Source of the DNA: Sedimentimonas flavescens
GTDB lineage: Bacteria; Pseudomonadota; Alphaproteobacteria; Rhodobacterales; Rhodobacteraceae
Length of the DNA: 64,000 nt
Direction: 5' to 3'
Assembly (NCBI RefSeq): GCF_019264375.1
Contig: NZ_JAHVAI010000010.1
Span: 62,001-126,000, forward strand
Shown here in pieces: positions 7,845 through 15,877 of this stretch (its first letter is position 1; every line of letters starts with the position of its first letter). The notes beneath the pieces are model-generated. The model saw only the letters and a list, made by a program, of their open reading frames with translations. It was not told the origin of the DNA and ran no database searches. Both the position numbers and the translations under genes were made by a program.

Positions 7845-8881
7845 GCCAGCATCTCGCGGTAGATGGCGATGAGGGCGGCGGCTTCGCGCGCGATCGAGAA
7901 GTCGCGCAGTACATGGGCGCGGCAGGTTTCGCGCATGGCCGCCAATGCATCGCGGTCGTCGATCAGGATGCGCAGGGCCCCGGTCAGTGCCTTGGAATCG
8001 TCGGGGGCACAGAGCATCCCGGTCTCACCCGGCAGGATCTGCGCATCGAACGCGCCAACGCCATGGCAGGCCAGCGCAGGCGTGCCGCAGGCCATCGCCT
8101 CGATCGGGGTCAGACCAAAACCCTCCCACCGCGCGGGGGCAACGAACAGATCGATGGCCTGGTAAAGCTTCACAACCTCTTCCCAGGGCCGCTCGCCCAG
8201 GAAGCGCACGCGGTCGGACAGGCCCGCCGCCGCAAGGCGCTCTTCAAGGTCGCGCTGATAGGCCTCGTGCTCGGAGGTCGCGCGACCGGTGAAGACGATA
8301 TGCACATCGGGGCGGGAGGGCAGCAGTTCCAGCGCCGCCTCGACAAGCAGATCCTGACCCTTCTGATGCCGGATACGCCCGAAGCAGCCGATCACCAGCC
8401 CCTGTGGCAGCCCAAGCGCCGTGCGCAGGGCGTCTCGGTCAGGGGCCGGCCGAAACACCTCGGTGTCGATGCCGTGCATGATCACCTCGGCTTCGCGTTC
8501 CAGATACGAGGCCGCTTGCGGCGAGGTCGCCACCAGTCGGTCCATGCGGCGGATCAGGCCCTTGGTGAAGCCCGAGTGGTCGCGTTGCGCGGCGGAGGTG
8601 AAGAGCAGCTTGTAGCGCAGGCCGATCGCGCGCAGCATCAGGCCCAGAACCATCTCGGTATTGCGCCGTGCGTGCCAGACGCGCAGGCGCCGCGGCAGGA
8701 AAGGCACCCGCCAGAGCGGGATATGCGGCACCTCGGGCGGCAAGCCCGGCCCAGTCGCCACGATCCCGATATCGCGCGCCTGCACGGGCACAAGGCGCAG
8801 CACCGTCGTCGTAACCCCCGACAGGCGGCGCTTGAGGTTCGGGGCGATGACGTCGATCTGATCGGGCTTGGGTGTCTGCAT
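7841..8881 (-). CDS. lpcC: Glycosyltransferase family 4, LpcC-like LPS core mannosyltransferase
   Basis: This 346-residue GT-B enzyme begins with the pattern typical of LpcC proteins (IDVIAPNLKRRLSGVTTT, then a PVQ). It ends with the family 4 C-terminal donor domain, including the EGFGLTPIEAMACG motif. LpcC adds mannose to the LPS inner core in rhizobia. That role is inferred here from N-terminal resemblance, while glycosyltransferase activity itself is well supported. It precedes the GT29 gene with a 4-base overlap. The upstream Shine-Dalgarno is weak, but the ATG at 8881 fits the family N-terminus. Confidence 0.82.
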   Translation of the reverse strand: MQTPKPDQIDVIAPNLKRRLSGVTTTVLRLVPVQARDIGIVATGPGLPPEVPHIPLWRVPFLPRRLRVWHARRNTEMVLGLMLRAIGLRYKLLFTSAAQRDHSGFTKGLIRRMDRLVATSPQAASYLEREAEVIMHGIDTEVFRPAPDRDALRTALGLPQGLVIGCFGRIRHQKGQDLLVEAALELLPSRPDVHIVFTGRATSEHEAYQRDLEERLAAAGLSDRVRFLGERPWEEVVKLYQAIDLFVAPARWEGFGLTPIEAMACGTPALACHGVGAFDAQILPGETGMLCAPDDSKALTGALRILIDDRDALAAMRETCRAHVLRDFSIAREAAALIAIYREMLA

Positions 8882-8890
8882 GGCGGCGTT

Positions 8891-10081
8891 CTAGCTTGTC
8901 TGATCCGACTTGTCTCGGGTGAAGAGGTAGAAGCACAGGCCGATCACCACCGGCACAAGGAAGAACAGGAACAGCGTCGCATAGGCGGCCTGGGGTGAGC
9001 CCTCAGCCGCCGCGTATTCAAAGACAGGACGCGAGCCGAACTGCGCCAGCGCGACGCCCGTGATCGAGAACATGTTGAGCAGCGTCACCCCCCGCCCGAC
9101 CAGATGCGGCGGGAAGAAGGCCCGCCCATGCGCCATGATCGCCGGAAACGAGGCGCCGAAGAACCCCACCACCGCCAACATCGCCGTCGCCGTCCACAGC
9201 CCCACGCCCGGCGCCAGCCACAGCGCCGCCAGCGCGACGGCCAGCACGGCGTTGCCTGCCAGCACGACCCGCTTGTGGCTGCCCAGCAGGCGGTCGGCCG
9301 GGCCATAGGCGAAATTGCCCGCGATCATCGCCAGCCCCATCACCAGCGTCACATTGCCGATCAGCACCGCATCCGCGCCATGCACCGAGGTCAGATACGG
9401 CCCGGCCCAGAGCCCGCGGATACCCGCCGCGGCCGCATAGTTCGCTGCCGTCAGCGGCAAGAGCAGCCATAGCCCCGGCAGCCGCAGGATATCCAGAACC
9501 GAGCCGCGCTTGCCCGTGGGCTGCGGCAACCGCTCGGGATCACGGGTGAAGACAAAGACCGCCGCCGCCACGGCCAGCGTGATGCCGGTCAGCGCCCATA
9601 GGCTGGCGCGCCAGCCGATGGCCTCAACCGTGGCCGCCAGCGGCGCCGCGCCGGCCAGATTGCCAAGGCTGCCCACGCCGATGACGGCGCCCGCCAGAAA
9701 CCCGAAGGCCGCCGGAGGGAAGCTGCGCGCAAAAATGTAGTAAGACCCCATCAGCACGGGCGAGCAGCCGATCCCGATCAGGATCATTGCGAGATGGATA
9801 CCCCATGGCCCGCCCGCCACGGCAAAGGCTGCAGCGCCGCCACCGCCGCCAAGCGCGAGCAAGATGCCCACCGTCCGGCGCGGCCCGATGCGATCCAGCG
9901 CCTCGCCCACCGGGATCTGCATCAGCCCGAAGGCCACATACCAAAGCCCCAGCGAAACCGCGAGATCACCTGCGCTCGCCCCCAGTTCGGTCTTGAGAAC
10001 CGGCGTCAGAACCGCAAGACACGCACGGTAGAATTGGCTGAGCACATAGCCCGCCACAAGAAAGGCAATGGATAGGCGCAT
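8891..10081 (-). CDS. Major facilitator superfamily transporter
   Basis: This 396-residue integral membrane protein has about twelve hydrophobic segments. The conserved loop between helices 2 and 3 is visible (GEALDRIGPRRTVG). The C-terminal half repeats the fold. ATG 10081 was chosen because GAGGGA precedes it and the first membrane helix starts there; the longer open frame upstream (to 10411) is arginine/proline-rich shadow sequence opposite the ModE-like gene. The substrate is not evident. It lies 9 bases upstream of the LpcC-like gene on the same strand and may be cotranscribed with it. Confidence 0.88.
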   Translation of the reverse strand: MRLSIAFLVAGYVLSQFYRACLAVLTPVLKTELGASAGDLAVSLGLWYVAFGLMQIPVGEALDRIGPRRTVGILLALGGGGGAAAFAVAGGPWGIHLAMILIGIGCSPVLMGSYYIFARSFPPAAFGFLAGAVIGVGSLGNLAGAAPLAATVEAIGWRASLWALTGITLAVAAAVFVFTRDPERLPQPTGKRGSVLDILRLPGLWLLLPLTAANYAAAAGIRGLWAGPYLTSVHGADAVLIGNVTLVMGLAMIAGNFAYGPADRLLGSHKRVVLAGNAVLAVALAALWLAPGVGLWTATAMLAVVGFFGASFPAIMAHGRAFFPPHLVGRGVTLLNMFSITGVALAQFGSRPVFEYAAAEGSPQAAYATLFLFFLVPVVIGLCFYLFTRDKSDQTS

Positions 10082-10197
10082 AGGTTCCCTCGAAGATCGC
10101 GCACAAGCTGCCGTATGGGCGCGGGATGCGCAAGGGGCCGCGACCTTGCCAAGCAAGCGCCCAGCCGACAGGATGGCGCCAATCGAAGGAGACCCCG

Positions 10198-10557
10198 ATG
10201 ACCCCGACCCGACTGATGCTGCGGCTTTATTTCGGAGAGCTGATGCTTGGCCCCGGCAAGGCCGACCTGCTTGCGGGGATCGCCGAAGAGGGCTCGATCT
10301 CGGCTGCCGGGCGCCGCATGGGCATGAGCTACAAACGCGCCTGGATGCTGGTCGAGGCGATGAACGCAGGCTTTGCCGAGCCGCTCGTCGAAAGCGCGCG
10401 CGGGGGGGCAAAGGGTGGCGGCGCGGCGCTCACCGAGGCGGGGCAGCAGGTGCTGGCCGCCTATCGCGCGCTGGAGGCAAAACTGCGCGAGGCGGGCGCG
10501 GATGAGCTGGCGGCGATCGGCGCGCTGGTGCGCAGCGATATGTCCAACGGGAAATAA
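10198..10557 (+). CDS. ModE-type HTH regulator, single-domain form
   Basis: The 119-residue protein is a winged helix-turn-helix domain of the ModE N-terminal type (LLAGIAEEGSISAAGRRMGMSYKRAWMLVEAMN). There is no C-terminal Mop/TOBE molybdate-binding domain: the frame ends about 50 residues after the wing. Full-length ModE is about 260 residues. It sits immediately upstream of modABC on the same strand and probably represses or tunes that operon in response to molybdate. The start ATG 10198 has GAAGGAG upstream. Because the sensor domain is missing, Mo sensing would have to come from another protein or a different mechanism. Confidence 0.85.
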   Translation: MTPTRLMLRLYFGELMLGPGKADLLAGIAEEGSISAAGRRMGMSYKRAWMLVEAMNAGFAEPLVESARGGAKGGGAALTEAGQQVLAAYRALEAKLREAGADELAAIGALVRSDMSNGK

Positions 10558-10582
10558 GGCTTGCGCCCTCGCGCGCCACACT

Positions 10583-10604
10583 GTTATGTCCGAAAAAACA
10601 TATC
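10583..10604 (+). promoter_or_regulatory. Candidate Mo-box (ModE operator) upstream of modA
   Basis: GTTATGT (10583-10589) and ACATATC (10598-10604) form an inverted repeat, six of seven positions matching, with an 8-base spacer. This resembles the GTTATRT...AYATAAC arms of ModE operators. It ends 15 bases before the modA ATG and overlaps a weak -10 that sits 17 bases after a TTGCGC (10561). The position fits repression of modABC. Confidence 0.55.
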
Positions 10605-10618
10605 GAGTCCAAGACCCC

Positions 10619-11362
10619 ATGCGCCTTCTGCCCATTCTTGCCCTGACCATGGCCCCGCTTGCCGCCCAGGCCGATGAGGTTCTGGTCTTCGCGGCGGCCT
10701 CGATGCAGACCGCGCTCGATGAGATTGCGCAGGAGTGGCACGCCGAGACCGGCCATTCCGCGACGCTCGCCTATGGCGGCAGCGCCAAGCTGGCGCAGCA
10801 GATCGCGGCCGGGGCGCCTGCGGATCTGTATATCTCGGCCTCGACCCAATGGATGGACAGCCTTGAGGCCGCAGGCGCACTGGCTGAGGGCTCGCGCCGC
10901 GATCTGCTGGGCAACCGTCTGGTGCTGATCGCCTCAACGCCGGGGCCGATCACGCCGGAGGCCCTGCCTGATCGCCTTGGAACCGAGCATCTCGCGATGG
11001 GCCTGGTCGAAGCTGTTCCGGCCGGGCAATACGGCAAGGCCGCGCTGGAGCATCTGGGGCTTTGGCAGACCCTCGCCCCGCGGGTCGCGCAGACCGACAA
11101 CGTGCGCGCGGCCTTGGCGCTGGTGGCCACGGGCGAGGCGCCCTTCGGGATCGTCTATGCCACCGACGCAGCGGCAGAGCTGCGCGTGCATGTCGCCGCC
11201 GAGTTCCCCTCTGACTGCCACCCGCCCATCGTCTACCCCGTTGCACGGATGCGCGATGCCCCGAATGCAGATGCCGCCGATGCGTTTCTGGCCTTCCTTG
11301 GCTCGGCACAGGCCTCCGGTATCTTCACCGCGCAGGGCTTTACGGTGATCGCGGCCCCATGA
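10619..11362 (+). CDS. modA: Molybdate ABC transporter substrate-binding protein
   Basis: This 247-residue periplasmic protein captures molybdate (and tungstate) for ModBC. A short signal peptide (MRLLPILALTMAPLAAQA) is followed by the ModA core: FAAASMQTALDEIA, YGGSAKLAQQI with the oxyanion-binding serine, and GAPADLYISAS. The start is taken at ATG 10619 because it gives a compact signal peptide. An ATG at 10586 would add 11 residues and lies inside the putative operator. The Shine-Dalgarno is weak for both. Its stop overlaps the modB start by four bases (ATGA). Confidence 0.93.
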   Translation: MRLLPILALTMAPLAAQADEVLVFAAASMQTALDEIAQEWHAETGHSATLAYGGSAKLAQQIAAGAPADLYISASTQWMDSLEAAGALAEGSRRDLLGNRLVLIASTPGPITPEALPDRLGTEHLAMGLVEAVPAGQYGKAALEHLGLWQTLAPRVAQTDNVRAALALVATGEAPFGIVYATDAAAELRVHVAAEFPSDCHPPIVYPVARMRDAPNADAADAFLAFLGSAQASGIFTAQGFTVIAAP

Positions 11363-12054
11363 CCGGATTGACGCCCGAAGAAGCTACGGCCCTGACGCTC
11401 TCGCTGCGCGTGGCGGGGGTGGCGGTGCTCGTCTCGCTGCCCGTGGGGCTGGCCGTGGCGATGGTGCTCGCGCGCGGGCGCTGGCCGGGGTTGTGGCTGC
11501 TGAATGCGCTGGTGCACCTGCCGCTGATCCTGCCGCCCGTCGTCACTGGCTACTTCCTGCTACTGGCCTTCGGGCGCAAGGGGCCGGTGGGCGCCTTCCT
11601 CGAACAGGCCTTCGGGCTGGTTTTCGCCTTTCGCTGGACGGGGGCTGCGCTCGCGGCGGCGGTCATGGGCTTTCCGCTGATGGTGCGCGCCATGCGGCTG
11701 GCGATCGAGGCCGTGGACCCCAAGCTTGAAGAGGCCGCCAGCACGCTTGGCGCCTCGCGCCTTGCGGTCTTTCGCAGCGTGACCCTGCCGCTGATCCTGC
11801 CCGGCGTGATCGCGGGCGCGGTGCTGGCCTTCGCCAAGGCGATGGGCGAGTTCGGCGCCACGATCACTTTCGTGTCGAATATTCCGGGCCAGACGCAGAC
11901 CCTGCCCTCGGCCATCTACACCGCGCTTCAGGTGCCGGGCGGGGATACAACGGCCGGACGGCTGGCGTTGATCTCGGTCATCGTCGCGGTCTCTGCGGTG
12001 CTGCTGTCCGAATTCATTGCGCGCCGCGTCGCCGCGCGGATCAGGGGGGCGTGA
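11359..12054 (+). CDS. modB: Molybdate ABC transporter permease
   Basis: This 231-residue inner-membrane subunit has about five to six hydrophobic segments and the ABC-permease EAA loop (EEAASTLGASRLAVFRSV) that docks onto ModC. It forms the molybdate channel as a dimer. It overlaps modA by four bases, and its TGA overlaps the modC ATG (TGATG), so translation is probably coupled through the three genes. Confidence 0.95.
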   Translation: MTGLTPEEATALTLSLRVAGVAVLVSLPVGLAVAMVLARGRWPGLWLLNALVHLPLILPPVVTGYFLLLAFGRKGPVGAFLEQAFGLVFAFRWTGAALAAAVMGFPLMVRAMRLAIEAVDPKLEEAASTLGASRLAVFRSVTLPLILPGVIAGAVLAFAKAMGEFGATITFVSNIPGQTQTLPSAIYTALQVPGGDTTAGRLALISVIVAVSAVLLSEFIARRVAARIRGA

Positions 12055-13139
12055 TGCTGGAGGTCTCGCTGCGTCACGATTTCGGCGGCTTCGCGCTGGA
12101 TGCAGCCTTCACCGCCCCGGCCGGGGTTACGGCGCTGTTTGGCGCCTCGGGCAGCGGCAAGACGACGGTGGTCAATACGGTCGCCGGGCTGATGCGCCCC
12201 GATGCGGGCCGGGTGGTGGCGCAGGGCGAGGTCTTGCTCGATACCACCGCCGGGATCAGCCTGCCGCCGAACCGCCGCCGCATCGGCTATGTCTTTCAGG
12301 ATGCACGGCTCTTTCCGCATCTGGACGTGCGCGCGAACCTTGTGTTCGGCGCGCGCTTTGCCCCGCGCGGCGCCTCCGGTCCCGATTTTGGTCGCGTGGT
12401 CGAGATGCTCGGCATTGGCGCGCTGCTTGAGCGCCGCCCCGGCGCGCTTTCGGGTGGCGAAAAGGCGCGCGTCGCCATTGGCCGCGCCCTGCTGTCCAAG
12501 CCGCGCCTGCTGCTGATGGACGAGCCGCTGGCCGCCCTCGACGCCCCACGCCGGGCCGAGATCCTTCCCTTCGTCGAGCGGTTGCGCGATGCGGGTCTGC
12601 CCATTCTTTACGTCAGCCATTCGGTGGCCGAGGTCGCCCGTCTTGCCGATACGCTGGTGGTGTTGGGGGAAGGCCGCATCCTGGCCTCTGGCCGGGCCGA
12701 GGATGTTCTGGCGGACCCCGCGCTTGCCGCGCAGTTCGGCGCGCAAGAGGCCGGCGCCCTGCTGCGCGCCCGTGTTCTGGGGACAGATGCCGACGGGCTG
12801 ACCCGGCTGCAAACGGCGACCGGAACGGTCTGGGTCTCGCAATCCGCGCCTGCGGGGGCCGAGCTGCGCATCCGCATCCACGCCAGCGACGTGATCCTTG
12901 CGCGCGAGGCGCCACAGGGCCTCTCGGCGCTCAATATCCTGCCCGGAACGGTGGAGAAGATCGAAACCGACAGCGGCCAGCGCGCCTGGGTTCAACTGCG
13001 TATGGGCGAGGAGGCGATCCTTGCGCGCCTCACCCAACGCTCGGTCTCGGCGCTTGGGCTTGCGCCCGGTGTCGCCTGCCATGCGATCCTGAAATCGGTC
13101 GCGGTGGCGCGCGACGACCTGGCGCAAACACACAAATGA
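12054..13139 (+). CDS. modC: Molybdate ABC transporter ATP-binding protein
   Basis: This 361-residue ATPase energises molybdate import. The Walker A (GASGSGKTT), the ABC signature LSGGEKARVAIGRAL and Walker B LLLMDEPLAALD are all intact. The C-terminal third (about residues 290-360) is a TOBE/Mop-like domain that binds oxyanions in ModC proteins. This could be the molybdate-sensing module of the system, since the regulator lacks one. A GTG three bases upstream (12051) is an equally possible start. Confidence 0.95.
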   Translation: MLEVSLRHDFGGFALDAAFTAPAGVTALFGASGSGKTTVVNTVAGLMRPDAGRVVAQGEVLLDTTAGISLPPNRRRIGYVFQDARLFPHLDVRANLVFGARFAPRGASGPDFGRVVEMLGIGALLERRPGALSGGEKARVAIGRALLSKPRLLLMDEPLAALDAPRRAEILPFVERLRDAGLPILYVSHSVAEVARLADTLVVLGEGRILASGRAEDVLADPALAAQFGAQEAGALLRARVLGTDADGLTRLQTATGTVWVSQSAPAGAELRIRIHASDVILAREAPQGLSALNILPGTVEKIETDSGQRAWVQLRMGEEAILARLTQRSVSALGLAPGVACHAILKSVAVARDDLAQTHK

Positions 13140-13169
13140 AAAGGCGCGCAGGCCCCTGCCCGCGCGCCT
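13131..13169 (-). terminator. Terminator of hsp20, at the end of modC
   Basis: On the minus strand AGGCGCGC (13169-13162) pairs with GCGCGCCT (13049 side, at 13149-13142) across a 12-base loop, followed by TTTCATTTGTG, which overlaps the modC stop. The T-rich tail lies only on this strand, so it serves hsp20. Confidence 0.6.
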
Positions 13170-13188
13170 GAATGGATGTGAGAGGGGC

Positions 13189-13653
13189 TTAGGCCTCCAG
13201 CGTCTCGACGGCCTTGGCCTCGACGGTGTTCGCCCCGGCAATCTCGATCCGGCGGGGTTTCAGCGCCTCGGGCACCTCGCGCACCAGTTCGATATGCAGC
13301 ATCCCGTCGGCATGGCTCGCGCCCGTGACCTTCATGTGATCGGCCAGCGCAAAGCGGCGCTCGAATGCGCGGGTGGCGATACCGCGGTGCAGATAGGTGC
13401 GGGCGGCCTCTTCCTCGGCCTTCTTGCCGGAAACGATCAGCGCGCCTTCCCGCAGTTCCACGTTCAGCTCATCCGAGCCGAAGCCCGCGACGGCGATCGA
13501 GATGCGATAGGCGTTCTCGTCGGTTTTCTCGATGTTGTAGGGGGGATAGGTCGGCTGGGCCACTTCGGCCGAAAGCACGCGATCCATCATGTCAGCCACA
13601 CGGTCGAAGCCGACGGTGGCACGGTAAAGCGGCGAAAAGTCAAAACTACGCAT
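13189..13653 (-). CDS. Small heat-shock protein, Hsp20 family
   Basis: This 154-residue ATP-independent chaperone holds unfolding proteins. The alpha-crystallin domain spans about residues 35-130 (YNIEKTDENAYRISIAVAGF at its start, GIATRAFERRFALADH in its middle). An unusually alanine/glutamate-rich tail follows instead of the short IXI motif; RRIEIAG may supply the IXI. ATG 13653 has a GAGGA upstream. The gene has a sigma-32-like promoter and an about 85-base leader, so heat-shock control is likely. Confidence 0.93.
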   Translation of the reverse strand: MRSFDFSPLYRATVGFDRVADMMDRVLSAEVAQPTYPPYNIEKTDENAYRISIAVAGFGSDELNVELREGALIVSGKKAEEEAARTYLHRGIATRAFERRFALADHMKVTGASHADGMLHIELVREVPEALKPRRIEIAGANTVEAKAVETLEA

Positions 13654-13743
13654 GGTCTCATCCTCAACTGAGCGATGTCGTCTAGCCCTCCGCATCGGGA
13701 CGGGCGGTTCATCCAAGGCCCTTGCGGCGCCTCGGTGAGACTG

Positions 13744-13772
13744 ATCTGGGGAAGGTGAAACGCGGTTTCAAG
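13744..13772 (-). promoter_or_regulatory. Sigma-32 (RpoH)-like promoter of hsp20
   Basis: Reading the minus strand, CTTGAA (13772-13767) is followed after 15 bases by CCCCAGAT (13751-13744). This is very close to the RpoH consensus CTTGAA-N13-15-CCCCAT. The predicted transcript would start near 13737 and leave an about 84-base untranslated leader before the hsp20 ATG at 13653. Confidence 0.7.
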
Positions 13773-13776
13773 ACCC

Positions 13777-14547
13777 TCAGGGCCGCAGGAACTTAGCCCC
13801 GTCGCTACGCGTCGCAAGCGAGCGCGTGGCCGGCGCGCGATTGGCCATCACCGCCTCGATATCGGCCACGCGGCTGACCAGCGTGCCCAGAGAAACCGGC
13901 TGGTCATTCAGCCGCGCCTTGGCCGAGATGACCGAGACAATCCGCATCACCCCGTCGCGCAGCGCGAAGACCGGCGCACCCGAAGACCCGAAGTCGATCG
14001 AGCAGTCCATCAGCACGACATCGTCGGGCCGGTCGAGCACCTTGCACAGCTTTTGCAGCGCGGGCGCCTCAGCCCGGTCATGAGCATAGGACACGACGCC
14101 CACATCCTCGCCCCGGCGTGGAGGGGTGTCGATCGCGAAGGGTTGCAGCTGGGGCAGACGGATCGGCTGGTCCAGCTCGACCAGCGCCAGATCCCAGGCG
14201 ACGCGGTCGAAACGGTCCGGCCCCTGATAGAGGTATGAGGGATGCGCAACCGCGCGCCGCGCGCCGCGATAGGCCACCGCACGCCCGTTGCGCAGACCCG
14301 CGCTGAACTCGATCTTATCAGCCGAGATCATCTGCCCGGTGTGGCTATCGAACAGGCAATGCGCTGCCGTCAGCACCAGATCGGGCGCGATCAGCGTTCC
14401 GGTGCAAAACCCCGTCCCGCCAAGATCGAGCCGCCCGACCGCCTCCCAGCCACGGCTGTCCGAGCCCGTGGTCAGGCTTTGCAGCGCGCTCGGCTCGGCC
14501 CCGGCGGGCGCGGCAAGCAGCAAGATGGCCAGGATCAGTCGGAGCAT
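13777..14547 (-). CDS. Secreted trypsin-like serine protease (S1 family)
   Basis: The 256-residue protein has a signal peptide (MLRLILAILLLAAPAGA) and a chymotrypsin-fold catalytic domain. The triad is visible: His63 in TAAHC, Asp119 in AWDLALVELD and Ser189 in DFGSSGAP. The Gly-Ser-Ser-Gly around the nucleophile replaces the textbook GDSGGP, as in V8/glutamyl endopeptidase-like bacterial members. It has no PDZ domain, so it is not DegP. It probably acts in the periplasm or outside the cell. It is monocistronic; the substrate is unknown. Confidence 0.88.
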   Translation of the reverse strand: MLRLILAILLLAAPAGAEPSALQSLTTGSDSRGWEAVGRLDLGGTGFCTGTLIAPDLVLTAAHCLFDSHTGQMISADKIEFSAGLRNGRAVAYRGARRAVAHPSYLYQGPDRFDRVAWDLALVELDQPIRLPQLQPFAIDTPPRRGEDVGVVSYAHDRAEAPALQKLCKVLDRPDDVVLMDCSIDFGSSGAPVFALRDGVMRIVSVISAKARLNDQPVSLGTLVSRVADIEAVMANRAPATRSLATRSDGAKFLRP

Positions 14548-14593
14548 GGGTGCCTCGTGGGTTGACCCTTTCTAGACCGGCCCTTGGGCGAGA

Positions 14594-15877
14594 TTAAGGC
14601 AAATCGGCCAGCGCGCGCGGCTTTGGCCCGCCGGTGGCCCAATCCAGCAGTTCGACCGTATGCACCACCGGCACCCCGGTGCCCGACCCGATCTGGATCA
14701 TGCAGCCGATATTACCCGCCGCGATGACTTGCGGCACCTTGGCCTCCAGCGTGGCAATCTTGCGGCGCTTGAGTTCGGCCGAGATCTCGGGCTGGAGCAG
14801 GTTGTAGGTGCCAGCCGAGCCGCAGCACAGATGACTGTCGGCGGGTTCGACCACGGTGAAGCCCACGCGCTTGAGCAGATCCTTCGGCGCGGTCTTGACC
14901 TGTTGGCCGTGTTGCAGCGAACAGGCCGCGTGATAGGCCACGCGCAGATCCTTGGGCGCGCCTTCGGGCAGGCCGATGCGCTGGAGAAACTCGCTGATGT
15001 CGCAGGTCAGCCCCGAGACCTTGGCGGCGTCAGCCGCCATCGGGTCGTTGCGGAACATATGGCCGTAATCCTTGACGGTCGTGCCGCAGCCCGAGGTATT
15101 GATGACGATCGCGTCCAACTCGCCCTCGCCCAGATAGGCGCGGATATTGCGCGCAGCCTGATCGTGGCTTTCGCCCTCGCGGCCCATGTGATGCGTCAGC
15201 GCCCCGCAGCAGCCGAGGTTCTTCGGAATCACCACATCACAACCCAGACGGCACAGCAGGCGGATCGTCGCATCGTTGATATCGGTGTTCAGCGCCCGCT
15301 GTGCGCAGCCGATCTGCAAGGCCACACGGTAGCGCCGCTCTCCCATCGCCGGGAAGGTCTGCGGATCGTCGTTGCGGCTGACCGGGGGGATCTCTTTCGG
15401 CGCCATGGAAATCATCGCGCGCAGCCGCGCATCGGGCAGCAGCCCCGCGAAGGGCTTGGCGATCTTGGCGCCCAGCATCGCCAGCCGGAACCGCCCCGGA
15501 TAAGGCACGATCTTCGCCAGCGTCCAGCGCAGCAGCCGGTCGAACAGCGGACGCTTGTAGGTCTTCTCGACATGGGCGCGCGCATGGTCGATCAGATGCA
15601 TGTAATGCACCCCCGAGGGGCAGGTGCTCATGCAGGCCAGACAGCTCAGGCAACGGTCGATATGCTTGACGGTCTTGGCATCGGCGGGACGCCCGGCCTC
15701 AAGCATATCCTTGATCAGGTAGATCCGCCCGCGCGGGCTGTCGAGTTCATCCCCCAAGACTTGGTAAGACGGGCAAGTGGCCGTGCAAAACCCGCAATGC
15801 ACGCAGGATCGCAGGATCTCATTGGCGCGCGCTACGCCCGGATCGGCAAGCTGCTCAGCGGTGAAATTCGTCTGCAT
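14594..15877 (-). CDS. glcF: Glycolate oxidase iron-sulfur subunit
   Basis: The 427-residue subunit carries electrons from glycolate dehydrogenase to the membrane quinone pool. Two N-terminal [4Fe-4S] motifs are intact (CVHCGFCTATCP near residue 30 and CLSCLACMSTCP near 75). Two C-terminal CCG domains follow (CCGALTHHMG and HLCCGSAGTYN). It is the last gene of glcDEF. Its ATG shares a base with the glcE stop (TGATG). Confidence 0.95.
   Translation of the reverse strand: MQTNFTAEQLADPGVARANEILRSCVHCGFCTATCPSYQVLGDELDSPRGRIYLIKDMLEAGRPADAKTVKHIDRCLSCLACMSTCPSGVHYMHLIDHARAHVEKTYKRPLFDRLLRWTLAKIVPYPGRFRLAMLGAKIAKPFAGLLPDARLRAMISMAPKEIPPVSRNDDPQTFPAMGERRYRVALQIGCAQRALNTDINDATIRLLCRLGCDVVIPKNLGCCGALTHHMGREGESHDQAARNIRAYLGEGELDAIVINTSGCGTTVKDYGHMFRNDPMAADAAKVSGLTCDISEFLQRIGLPEGAPKDLRVAYHAACSLQHGQQVKTAPKDLLKRVGFTVVEPADSHLCCGSAGTYNLLQPEISAELKRRKIATLEAKVPQVIAAGNIGCMIQIGSGTGVPVVHTVELLDWATGGPKPRALADLP

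Noticed and set aside
10126-10197. Upstream extension of the ModE-like gene
   Set aside because: The extra 24 residues do not match the family, and GAAGGAG lies just before the ATG at 10198.
13654-13740. ROSE or fourU RNA thermometer in the hsp20 leader
   Set aside because: The Shine-Dalgarno region can pair only in a 3-bp CTC/GAG helix by eye. This is too weak to claim.
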